Part shown: one piece after another, positions 6,706 through 12,760 of the stretch | Position numbering within the stretch: position 1 is the stretch's first letter | Layout of the letters: the number at the start of each line of letters is the position of its first letter | Notes under the pieces: model-generated | What the model saw: only the letters and a program-made list of their open reading frames with translations | Database searches by the model: none | What the model was told of the DNA's origin: nothing | Position numbers and translations under genes: made by a program | Origin: Proteobacteria bacterium UBA6729 | GTDB taxonomy: Bacteria > Pseudomonadota > Gammaproteobacteria > Porifericomitales > Porifericomitaceae | Assembly (NCBI GenBank): GCA_002454015.1 | Contig: DKIB01000090.1 | Span: 1 to 12,760 of the forward strand | Direction: 5' to 3' | DNA length: 12,760 bases

Positions 6706-7779
6706 ATGGAGAAGGAACGGAAGCAGGCACTGGACATGGCACTCAGTCAGATTGAGAAGCAGTTTGGTCAGGGCTCGATCATGCGTCTGGGGGATGCTAG
6801 TGCACGACGCGATGTGGAGGTGATCCCTACCGGTTCGCTGTTACTGGATCTGGCACTGGGGGTGGGGGGGCTGCCACGTGGGCGGGTAATTGAAATCTAC
6901 GGCCCGGAAGCCTCGGGCAAGACCACCCTGGCGCTACATGTTGCGGCCAATGCCCAGCGCTTGGGCGGGGCGGCAGCATTCGTGGATTCCGAACATGCCC
7001 TGGACCCGCAATATGCCGAGAAGCTGGGGGTAGACATGCAGGAGCTGCTGGTGTCGCAAGCGGATACTGGCGAACAGGCGCTGGAGATCATCGACATGCT
7101 GGTACGCTCCGGAGCGGTGGATGTTATCGTTGTGGACTCGGTTGCCGCGCTCACCCCCAGGGCGGAGATCGAAGGCAATATGGGCGACAGCTATGTAGGT
7201 CTGCATGCCCGGCTGATGTCACAAGCCCTGCGCAAGCTGACCGGCAACATCAGCAAATCCCGTACCATGGTGATATTTATCAACCAGCTACGCATACGTA
7301 TCGGTATCATGTATGGCAATCCGGAGACCACCACCGGTGGCAACGCACTCAAGTTTTATGCTTCAGTGCGTTTGGACATACGCCGCATCGGTGCGCTCAA
7401 GAAGGGGGATGAGATAATCGGCAGCCACACCCGCGTGAAGATCGTCAAGAACAAGGTCGCCCCGCCATTCCGTCAGGTGGAGTTTGATATTGTGTATGGC
7501 GAAGGCATCTCCAGAGAATCCGAGTTGATCGATCTGGGCGTGACCGAAGATTTGCTGAAACGTTCCGGGACATGGTTCAGCTATGATGGTGAACGTATCG
7601 GCCAGGGCAAGGACAACGCCCGACTGTACCTGCGTAATAATCCGGAGGCAGCGCAAAAACTGGAGACTGCGTTGCGGGCGCGACTGGGCGCAGAAGGTTC
7701 CGGGGCAAAGCCCGCAACTGCAACGACTGGCACTGGCCGCAAGAAGAAGAAGCCGACCGCCGGGGCCGCTGCGGAGTAA
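6706..7779 (+). CDS. recA: Recombinase RecA
   Basis: ATP-dependent recombinase that forms filaments on single-stranded DNA, drives strand exchange and triggers LexA self-cleavage. The 357-residue product shows Walker A GPEASGKT (66-73, Lys72), Walker B VIVVD (140-144), DNA-binding loop L1 (about 157-164) and loop L2 (195-209). The ATG at 6706 follows AGGAGG (6691-6696) at good spacing; a TTG at 6655 in the same frame would overlap the -10 element and is rejected. Odd points: L1 has Tyr163-Val164 and L2 has Ile197, Arg198 and Tyr203 where E. coli has Met, Lys and Phe. The C-terminal tail ends in a basic RKKKKP patch with one final Glu instead of an acidic tail. The gene is followed by recX after 7 nt with no terminator between them. 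Confidence 0.98.
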   Translation: MEKERKQALDMALSQIEKQFGQGSIMRLGDASARRDVEVIPTGSLLLDLALGVGGLPRGRVIEIYGPEASGKTTLALHVAANAQRLGGAAAFVDSEHALDPQYAEKLGVDMQELLVSQADTGEQALEIIDMLVRSGAVDVIVVDSVAALTPRAEIEGNMGDSYVGLHARLMSQALRKLTGNISKSRTMVIFINQLRIRIGIMYGNPETTTGGNALKFYASVRLDIRRIGALKKGDEIIGSHTRVKIVKNKVAPPFRQVEFDIVYGEGISRESELIDLGVTEDLLKRSGTWFSYDGERIGQGKDNARLYLRNNPEAAQKLETALRARLGAEGSGAKPATATTGTGRKKKKPTAGAAAE

Positions 7780-7786
7780 GCAGGCC

Positions 7787-8254
7787 ATGGTGGCCGGTAC
7801 ACAAAACGGAATTCGTGAGGCAGCACTGGCGTTGCTCGCCCGGCGCGAGCACTCGGCCGCCGAGTTGTTGCACAAACTTGCCCGGCGTGGCTTTGATACC
7901 CGGCAAAGTGAAGCGTTGCTGGAAGACCTCGCTACCCACGGGCTGCAATCCGATGCACGTTATCTGGAACTGTATTTGCAGGCACGTCGCAACCGCGGCT
8001 ACGGCCCACTGCGCATCACCCGGGAGCTGGAGGCACGCGGCCTGGACTGCAAACTGGTCGAGCAGGCCCTGCACCAGATGGATGAAGACTGGGTGCGTGC
8101 CGCTGTGCAGCAGTTGCGCCGATGCTTTGGGCAAAGTGCCCCGGCAGATGACCGGGAACAAGCCAAACGTTGTGCCTTTCTGGAGCGGCGTGGCTTCAGC
8201 AGCGAACAGATTCAGGCTGCTGTGGAACAGGTGTCTGTCCGTGAAAGGCACTGA
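7787..8254 (+). CDS. recX: Regulatory protein RecX
   Basis: Small modulator that binds RecA filaments and limits their extension and activity. The 155-residue product is almost wholly helical, built of the three-helix repeats typical of RecX, and contains the family signature GYGPLRITREL (around residue 70), followed by EDWVRAA and KRCAFLERRGFSSEQI in the last repeat. The ATG at 7787 lies 7 nt after the recA stop and is chosen because upstream residues in this frame overlap recA and do not resemble RecX. Position immediately after recA is the standard arrangement. Its 3' end overlaps the alaS start by 14 nt, so it is probably translated from a recA-recX-alaS transcript. Confidence 0.95.
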   Translation: MVAGTQNGIREAALALLARREHSAAELLHKLARRGFDTRQSEALLEDLATHGLQSDARYLELYLQARRNRGYGPLRITRELEARGLDCKLVEQALHQMDEDWVRAAVQQLRRCFGQSAPADDREQAKRCAFLERRGFSSEQIQAAVEQVSVRERH

Positions 8255-10844
8255 GCTGCGCGAGCAATTTCTGGCGTTCTTTGAGCGCCACGGGCATCGT
8301 CGCTATACGTCTGCATCACTGGTGCCCGGTAACGATACCAGCCTGCTGTTCACCAATGCCGGCATGGTGCCATTCAAGGATGTACTGCTTGGCAACCGGG
8401 CACCAGAAACGCCTCGCGCCGTCAGTTGTCAACGCTGCCTGCGCGCTGGCGGCAAACACAACGATCTGGAAAATGTGGGCTACACCAATCGCCATCACAC
8501 CTTCTTTGAGATGCTTGGCAACTTCAGTTTTGGGGATTACTTCAAGGCAGAGGCGATTCTTATGGCCTGGGAATTCATCACCGGATCGCTCGGCCTGCCG
8601 GAGGATCGGCTGTGGGTATCTGTACATCATCGGGATGATGAGACCGCTGATATCTGGCTGCGACAGGCAGGACTGGATGCAGGGCGTATTCGGCGTTGCG
8701 ACGATCATTCCAACTTCTGGTCCATGGCAGAAACCGGACCCTGCGGCCCCTGCACCGAGATCTATTACGACCATGGCCCGACCCTGGCTGGGGACCCGCC
8801 GGGAGGTGCGCTGGAGGGAGACCGCTATGTAGAGGTGTGGAATCTGGTGTTCACCCAGTACAACCGCGATGCCTCGGGAGAGTTGCTACCGTTGCGGCAA
8901 CATGCGGTGGATACCGGCATGGGGCTGGAGCGCATCGCTGCGATCATGCAGGGGGTACATGATAACTATGCTACCGACCTGTTCCGGCCACTGATCGATG
9001 CCGTACGCGACATGGTACACAGCACAACGGTCAGTGATGCCACTCTCAAGGTGATCGCTGATCACCTGCGCGCCTCAAGCTTCCTGATCGCCGATGGTGT
9101 CATGCCCACCAATGAAGGTCGTGGCTATGTGTTACGACGTATCATCCGGCGTGCTGTGCGGCATGGTGACAAGTCGGGACTGCGGGAACCGTTTATGCAT
9201 CGGCTGGTAGAGGTGCTGATCCGGGAGATGGGATCGAGCTACCCGGAACTGCATGGTGCACAGAACCGGATATGTGAGGCCCTGCTACGGGAGGAACAAC
9301 GTTTCCGCGAAACTCTGGATCAGGGCATGGCACAGCTACAGGCAGCACTTGCCACGATCAGCAACGGGTGCCTCCCGGGTGAACTTGTGTTCCGCCTGTA
9401 CGACACCTTTGGGTTCCCTGTCGATTTGACCACGGACATTGCCCGCGAACGTGGACTGACCGTTGATATGAAGGGCTTTGAACATGCCATGCAGCTGCAA
9501 CGGGAGCGTGCCCGCAGTGCCAACCAGTTTGTCGGCATGAAAAATACGGAGGTACCGCCCTGGTCCAGCCGCTTCATCGGGTATCAGCAATTGACTGCAC
9601 AGAGTCGTGTGTTGGGACTGTATCGTAACGGCAACCGTGTACAGACCCTGCAGGTCGGCGAAGCCGGGGAGGTGGTGCTGGAGACTACGCCCTTTTATGC
9701 GGAATCCGGTGGCCAGGTCGGCGACCGCGGCGAACTGCGCTGTGACACCGCACAATTCAAGGTGGAGGATACCCGGCTGCGCGGTACGGCCCATGTGCAT
9801 ATCGGGGTCCTGACCGCTGGCATACTGCAAGCCGATATGGACCTGGAAGCCCACGTGGACACACAGCATCGTGCCGATACCGTGCGTAATCATTCAGCAA
9901 CCCACCTGCTACATGCGGCGCTGCGCTCACAGTTGGGCACACACGTAACGCAACAAGGTTCCCTGGTTGCACCGGAGCGACTGCGCTTTGACTTTACTCA
10001 CCCCGAACCACTGCAACCTGAACAGCTCGCTGCCATTGAGCAGCAAGTCAACGCGATTATTCTGAAAAACGCCGATACCCGGGTCCGTGAAATGTCCCTG
10101 GAGCAGGCCACGGCAGCCGGTGCCCTGTGTCTGTTCGGTGAAAAATACGATGGGCACAAGGTGCGCGTTTTGGATATCGGTGGGGATTTCTCGCGTGAAC
10201 TGTGTGGCGGTACGCATGTAGCCCGGGCTGGAGATATAGGCCTGTTCAAGATTATCTCGGAGGGTGGCGTTGCCGCGGGAATCCGTCGCATTGAGGCACT
10301 GACCGGTCGCGGCAGCCACAGCTGGGTCACTACTGCCTCACAACGTCTGGAACGTATCGCCGGACTGCTGGGCACCAGCACAGACCAACTTGAGCAGCAG
10401 CTGCAACGCCTGCTGGAACAACGACGTACACAGGAGCAGGAGCTGGATCAGCTGCGCTCCCGACTGGCTGGCAACGCTTGTGCAGACCTGGAGAATGAAG
10501 CGGTGGATGTTGCAGGCATCAAGGTCGTGCTGGGTCGTCTGGATGGGGCTGACCCCAAGACCCTGCGCGCGGCCCTGGATTGCCTGAAACATCGCCTGGA
10601 TGATGCGGTGATGGTGCTGGCTTCAGTGCAGGATGAAAAGGTGCAACTGGTAGCCGGTGTCACCGGCACAGGGGCCGGGCACATCCGGGCCGGTGAACTG
10701 GTCAACTATGTTGCCGCCCAGGTCGGTGGCCGTGGTGGCGGTCGCAAGGACATGGCTCAGGCTGGTGGCAATCGCCCGGCAGCACTTGACAGTGCGCTAC
10801 ACAGCGTGCCGGAGTGGGTTCGTGAACGCATCCGACCCGGCTAG
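8241..10844 (+). CDS. alaS: Alanine--tRNA ligase
   Basis: Class II synthetase that charges tRNA-Ala, recognises the G3-U70 pair of the acceptor stem and clears mischarged Ser or Gly. The 867-residue product is close to E. coli AlaS (876). The N-terminal catalytic domain includes LLFTNAGM, FFEMLGNFSFGDYFK (motif 1-2 region) and WNLVFTQYNR, with VDTGMGLER as motif 3. The editing domain has the zinc ligands His551 and His555 in HSATH and Cys655 and His659 in CGGTH. A coiled-coil (about 705-740) leads to the C-Ala domain with the glycine-rich GGRGGGRKDMAQAGG near the end. The start is the GTG at 8241, inside the recX 3' end, because KGTELREQFLAFF then aligns with the normal AlaS N-terminus; the frame stays open much further upstream but that part is recX in another frame. 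Confidence 0.97.
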   Translation: MKGTELREQFLAFFERHGHRRYTSASLVPGNDTSLLFTNAGMVPFKDVLLGNRAPETPRAVSCQRCLRAGGKHNDLENVGYTNRHHTFFEMLGNFSFGDYFKAEAILMAWEFITGSLGLPEDRLWVSVHHRDDETADIWLRQAGLDAGRIRRCDDHSNFWSMAETGPCGPCTEIYYDHGPTLAGDPPGGALEGDRYVEVWNLVFTQYNRDASGELLPLRQHAVDTGMGLERIAAIMQGVHDNYATDLFRPLIDAVRDMVHSTTVSDATLKVIADHLRASSFLIADGVMPTNEGRGYVLRRIIRRAVRHGDKSGLREPFMHRLVEVLIREMGSSYPELHGAQNRICEALLREEQRFRETLDQGMAQLQAALATISNGCLPGELVFRLYDTFGFPVDLTTDIARERGLTVDMKGFEHAMQLQRERARSANQFVGMKNTEVPPWSSRFIGYQQLTAQSRVLGLYRNGNRVQTLQVGEAGEVVLETTPFYAESGGQVGDRGELRCDTAQFKVEDTRLRGTAHVHIGVLTAGILQADMDLEAHVDTQHRADTVRNHSATHLLHAALRSQLGTHVTQQGSLVAPERLRFDFTHPEPLQPEQLAAIEQQVNAIILKNADTRVREMSLEQATAAGALCLFGEKYDGHKVRVLDIGGDFSRELCGGTHVARAGDIGLFKIISEGGVAAGIRRIEALTGRGSHSWVTTASQRLERIAGLLGTSTDQLEQQLQRLLEQRRTQEQELDQLRSRLAGNACADLENEAVDVAGIKVVLGRLDGADPKTLRAALDCLKHRLDDAVMVLASVQDEKVQLVAGVTGTGAGHIRAGELVNYVAAQVGGRGGGRKDMAQAGGNRPAALDSALHSVPEWVRERIRPG

Positions 10845-12093
10845 ACTGCGGGTATACAAGTTCGGGGGCACCTCCGTGGCCAGTACCGAACATCTGTCGG
10901 CCATCGCCCAACTGGTTGCCAAGGATTATCAGGACGGGGCCAGGCTGGTGGTAGTGGTGTCGGCCATGGCTGGCGAAACCGACCGATTGCAGGCCCTGGC
11001 CCGGACGCTCTGCCCAAAACCCTCGCCGCGTGAACTGGATGCGCTACTCTCTACCGGTGAGCAGATCACCATGGCCCTGCTGGCCCTGGCCCTGCACGCC
11101 CTCGGCTGCCCGGCACGGTCCTGTACGGGGGGCCAGGCCCGCATCCGCACCGACCATCGGCACAACCGCGCCCGCATCAAGAACATCGACGGGACCGCCC
11201 TGTTGAAGGCCCTGCAAAAAGACCACATTCTGGTAGTAGCCGGCTTCCAGGGCATTGATGAAGAAGGCAACATCACCACGCTGGGGCGGGGGGGATCAGA
11301 CATCACGGCGGTGGCCCTGGCGGTGGCCATTGGGGCCGGAGAATGCCGGATCTACACGGATGTGGACGGGGTCTACACCGCGGATCCGCGGATCGTGCCT
11401 GAGGCCCGACGTCTGGCTCAACTCAGCCATGAGGAAATGCTGGAACTCTCCGCGCTGGGGGCCAGGGTGCTACAAACCCGTGCAGTGGAGTTCGCAAGTA
11501 AATATAATGTCCCTCTAAGGGTGCTGTCCTCGTTTGACCCCGGACCCGGCACCCTGATCAGCTCAGAGGAAATCCCGGCCATGGAACAGCCCATCATCTC
11601 AGGCATCGCCCACAACCGCGATGAGGCCAAATTGACGCTGATAGGCGTGCCGGACCAGCCCGGCATCGCCCACAAGATACTGGGGCCCATCGCCACACAT
11701 GGCATTGAAGTGGACATGATCGTGCAGAATATTGGCCAGGACAATACCACTGATTTTACTTTTACCGTACATCGGCGCGACTATGAAAAGTCAATGGACA
11801 TACTGCGTGAGACGGCCACACAGCTCGGAGCCAGGGATGTGCGTGGTGATAACGCGATCATCAAAATATCCGTGGTGGGGGTTGGTATGCGCTCACACGC
11901 AGGCATCGCCAGCAGAATGTTTGCAGTGCTGGCGGAACAAAACATCAACATTATGATGATCTCCACCTCGGAGATCAAGATCTCGGTAGTGATTGAAGAG
12001 CGCTACCTGGAAACCGGCGTTCGTGCCCTTCATCAAGCCTTCGATCTGGAGCAGAAAGCAGACCCGCTACCTCGCTCTGCATCAACAGGCTGA
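10822..12093 (+). CDS. lysC: Aspartate kinase (monofunctional)
   Basis: Phosphorylates aspartate in the first step of the lysine, threonine, methionine and diaminopimelate pathway. The 423-residue product has the kinase signature KFGGTSVA (13-20), [28 protein letters not shown] (155-163) and the [13 protein letters not shown] segment. A C-terminal regulatory region of two ACT domains (about 265-410) contains [16 protein letters not shown] and [17 protein letters not shown]. No homoserine dehydrogenase domain follows. The GTG at 10822 overlaps alaS by 23 nt and is the only start giving a normal N-terminus. ACT domains imply feedback control by lysine and/or threonine. An internal ATG at 11581 with a good ribosome binding site may give a separate regulatory subunit. 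Confidence 0.96.
   Translation: MNASDPARLRVYKFGGTSVASTEHLSAIAQLVAKDYQDGARLVVVVSAMAGETDRLQALARTLCPKPSPRELDALLSTGEQITMALLALALHALGCPARSCTGGQARIRTDHRHNRARIKNIDGTALLKALQKDHILVVAGFQGIDEEGNITTLGRGGSDITAVALAVAIGAGECRIYTDVDGVYTADPRIVPEARRLAQLSHEEMLELSALGARVLQTRAVEFASKYNVPLRVLSSFDPGPGTLISSEEIPAMEQPIISGIAHNRDEAKLTLIGVPDQPGIAHKILGPIATHGIEVDMIVQNIGQDNTTDFTFTVHRRDYEKSMDILRETATQLGARDVRGDNAIIKISVVGVGMRSHAGIASRMFAVLAEQNINIMMISTSEIKISVVIEERYLETGVRALHQAFDLEQKADPLPRSASTG
11565..12093 (+). other. Internal ribosome binding site and start for an aspartate kinase beta subunit
   Basis: AGAGGA at 11565-11570 is followed after ten nt by an in-frame ATG at 11581 (Met254 of the full protein). Translation from it would give a 170-residue polypeptide, [11 protein letters not shown] onward, made of both ACT domains. 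Some bacterial aspartate kinases, such as those of Bacillus and Corynebacterium, are alpha2-beta2 enzymes whose beta subunit arises exactly this way. The site and spacing are visible; use in this organism is inferred. Confidence 0.5.
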
Positions 12094-12112
12094 CATTTAT
12101 CTTCGGCAACTT

Positions 12113-12338
12113 AAGGAGAGATGCCATGTTAATTTTGACTCGCAGGATTGGAGAATCATTGATCATTGGCGATGGCGAGGTGCGGATATCCGTACTCGGC
12201 GTCCGTGGACATCAGGTGCGTCTGGGGGTAACCGCACCACGTGATGTGGCGGTGCACCGTGACGAAATCTACCAGCGTATACACGAAGCTGATCATCCGC
12301 AGGATCCCGGTGGCAACAAGTCGCAGAAAACCGAATAG
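12113..12338 (+). CDS. csrA: Carbon storage regulator CsrA
   Basis: Small dimeric RNA-binding protein that binds GGA motifs in mRNA leaders and controls translation and stability of many transcripts, linking carbon metabolism, motility and biofilm formation. Coding sequence runs 12126-12338; the feature includes its strong AAGGAG ribosome binding site at 12113-12118, 7 nt before the ATG. The 70-residue product starts [16 protein letters not shown] and contains [16 protein letters not shown] and [16 protein letters not shown], matching CsrA/RsmA throughout, including the conserved Leu4, Arg6 and Arg7 and the VHRDEIY segment. The hydrophilic tail after residue 57 is a little longer than in E. 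coli CsrA (61 residues). It starts 32 nt after lysC, so co-transcription with lysC is possible. The GGA inside its own ribosome binding site could allow self-repression, as known in E. coli. Confidence 0.97.
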
Positions 12339-12513
12339 CATGCCCGATCAGGTCAGCGGATGGAGACACCGAGCCGCGCTTGTAGCGGTGCCTGCCCTGT
12401 CCGTACCCCCCGGTGTGCAAGCCTTGCGCAATCCGCTCCCGATTCAGTTTGGAGGGGTGGAATCCGGGGGCTTGATGACGACATAGCCCTGAATCAGGGC
12501 ATCTTCCATACAC
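12339..12513 (+). other. Intergenic region after csrA with several inverted repeats
   Basis: This 175-nt gap has no credible gene. It contains GCAAG-C-CTTGC at 12417-12427, and a longer imperfect hairpin pairing CCCGATTC (12438-12445) with GAATCCGGG (12460-12468) around a 14-nt loop. None is followed by a T-run, so none is a standard intrinsic terminator. The tRNA-Ser and tRNA-Arg genes that often follow csrA in gammaproteobacteria are not here: no GTTCGAATCC-type T-arm or matching acceptor ends are seen. Confidence 0.55.
12486..12500. terminator. Palindrome between csrA and the converging repeat gene
   Basis: GCCCTGA and TCAGGGC flank a single central base. It lies 13 nt past the stop codon of the minus-strand gene and about 150 nt past csrA, so it is placed where a bidirectional terminator for converging genes would be. 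The lack of a T-run on either side makes this uncertain. Confidence 0.35.
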
Positions 12514-12760
12514 TCAATGCGCAACACGCTGATCCGTTTGTGCAAAACACTGGTCCATACGTCGATCTATCGGTTCCAGACGCCCATCAATCTGGGCAAA
12601 GCGCTGGTCTACCTGGGCAAAACGCTGGTCCATACAGTTCTCAATCCGCTCCAGGCGACCGTCCAGACGACGCTCCATCTGTTCCATACGATGCTCAATC
12701 CGCTCCAGACGATTGTCCATACGATGCCCCATCTGTTCCAGACGACGCTCCAGGATGATC
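12514..12760 (-). CDS. C-terminal end of a repetitive coiled-coil protein (partial)
   Basis: Open on the minus strand from the window edge to a TGA at 12514; the start lies outside the window, although an internal ATG occurs at 12732. The visible 81 residues are charged and have no membrane segment. They contain two 18-residue repeats (EQMGHRMDNRLERIEHRM, EQMERRLDGRLERIENCM) followed by 7-residue repeats of the form DQRFAQV/DQRFAQI/DGRLEPI. The a/d-type spacing of Leu, Met, Ile, Val and Phe indicates a coiled coil. Proteins with runs like MDQRFEQVDQRF are common in bacteria, mostly of unknown function and often ending in a membrane anchor; this one ends in QTDQRVAH with none. The opposite strand is also open here, but its proline/aspartate-rich translation looks like a shadow of the repeat. 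Confidence 0.6.
   Translation of the reverse strand, partial: IILERRLEQMGHRMDNRLERIEHRMEQMERRLDGRLERIENCMDQRFAQVDQRFAQIDGRLEPIDRRMDQCFAQTDQRVAH
12592..12747 (-). repeat. Tandem DNA repeats inside the coiled-coil gene
   Basis: Two 54-nt units, 12640-12693 and 12694-12747, both begin CTCAATCCGCTCCAG on the plus strand and stay in register with the 18-residue protein repeat. Next to them are 21-nt units beginning CTGGGCAAA at 12592 and 12613, matching the 7-residue repeat. Unit lengths divisible by three keep the minus-strand frame open, as expected of a coding repeat that can grow or shrink. Confidence 0.7.

Noticed and set aside
6060..6737. Minus-strand open frame of 225 codons across the recA upstream region
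   Set aside because: It overlaps the recA start and the small hypothetical gene, is rich in Arg and Cys with no recognisable motif, and has no supporting neighbour or ribosome binding site.
12339..12470. tRNA-Ser after csrA
   Set aside because: There is no T-arm consensus, no matching acceptor ends and no anticodon arm in the right place.
12360..12758. Plus-strand open frame opposite the coiled-coil gene
   Set aside because: Its repeats mirror those of the minus strand and give a low-complexity Pro/Asp/Ser product, while the minus strand gives a coherent heptad pattern.
12592..12760. CRISPR array
   Set aside because: The repeats are adjacent without unique spacers and keep a protein frame.

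Overview
The window is a GC-rich, gene-dense stretch of bacterial chromosome, most likely from a gammaproteobacterium. The main evidence is the block recA-recX-alaS-lysC-csrA in that order and on one strand, a classic gammaproteobacterial arrangement. The order or genus cannot be fixed by eye. A free-living or symbiotic chemolithotroph-like lineage would fit the class I fructose-bisphosphate aldolase, but that is only an inference. I see no transposase, phage, CRISPR array or toxin/defence gene.

Region 1 (45-4554) is a tight, co-directional operon: guaB (IMP dehydrogenase), guaA (GMP synthase), tadA (tRNA adenosine deaminase), pncC (CinA C-terminal nicotinamide-nucleotide amidase) and thpR (RNA 2',3'-cyclic phosphodiesterase). 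Three junctions overlap by 4-10 nt and the last gap is 7 nt, so translational coupling is likely. guaB and guaA turn IMP into GMP; the other three genes maintain tRNA, NAD and RNA ends.

Region 2 (4555-6705) separates that operon from recA. It holds a non-coding gap with an extended -10 promoter, a class I aldolase gene, a small helical unknown protein, and a second gap. The second gap carries a doubtful 60-codon ORF, two near-identical stem-loops 54 nt apart, and the presumed recA promoter with an inverted repeat just before the recA ribosome binding site. pncC often lies directly upstream of recA in gammaproteobacteria, so this region looks like an insertion between the two.

Region 3 (6706-12338) is recA, recX, alaS, lysC and csrA. 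recX starts 7 nt after recA, alaS overlaps recX by 14 nt, and lysC overlaps alaS by 23 nt. It covers recombination and its modulator, alanine charging, the first step of aspartate-family amino acid synthesis, and a global post-transcriptional regulator. lysC carries a well-placed internal start for a separate regulatory (beta) subunit.

Region 4 (12339-12760) has no gene up to 12513 but contains several inverted repeats, and no tRNA gene follows csrA. The right edge holds the C-terminal end of a minus-strand coiled-coil protein made of 18- and 7-residue repeats, visible as 54-nt and 21-nt DNA repeats.

Most of the window is conserved housekeeping sequence. The least explained parts are the recA upstream region, the small protein after the aldolase, and the repeat protein at the right edge.
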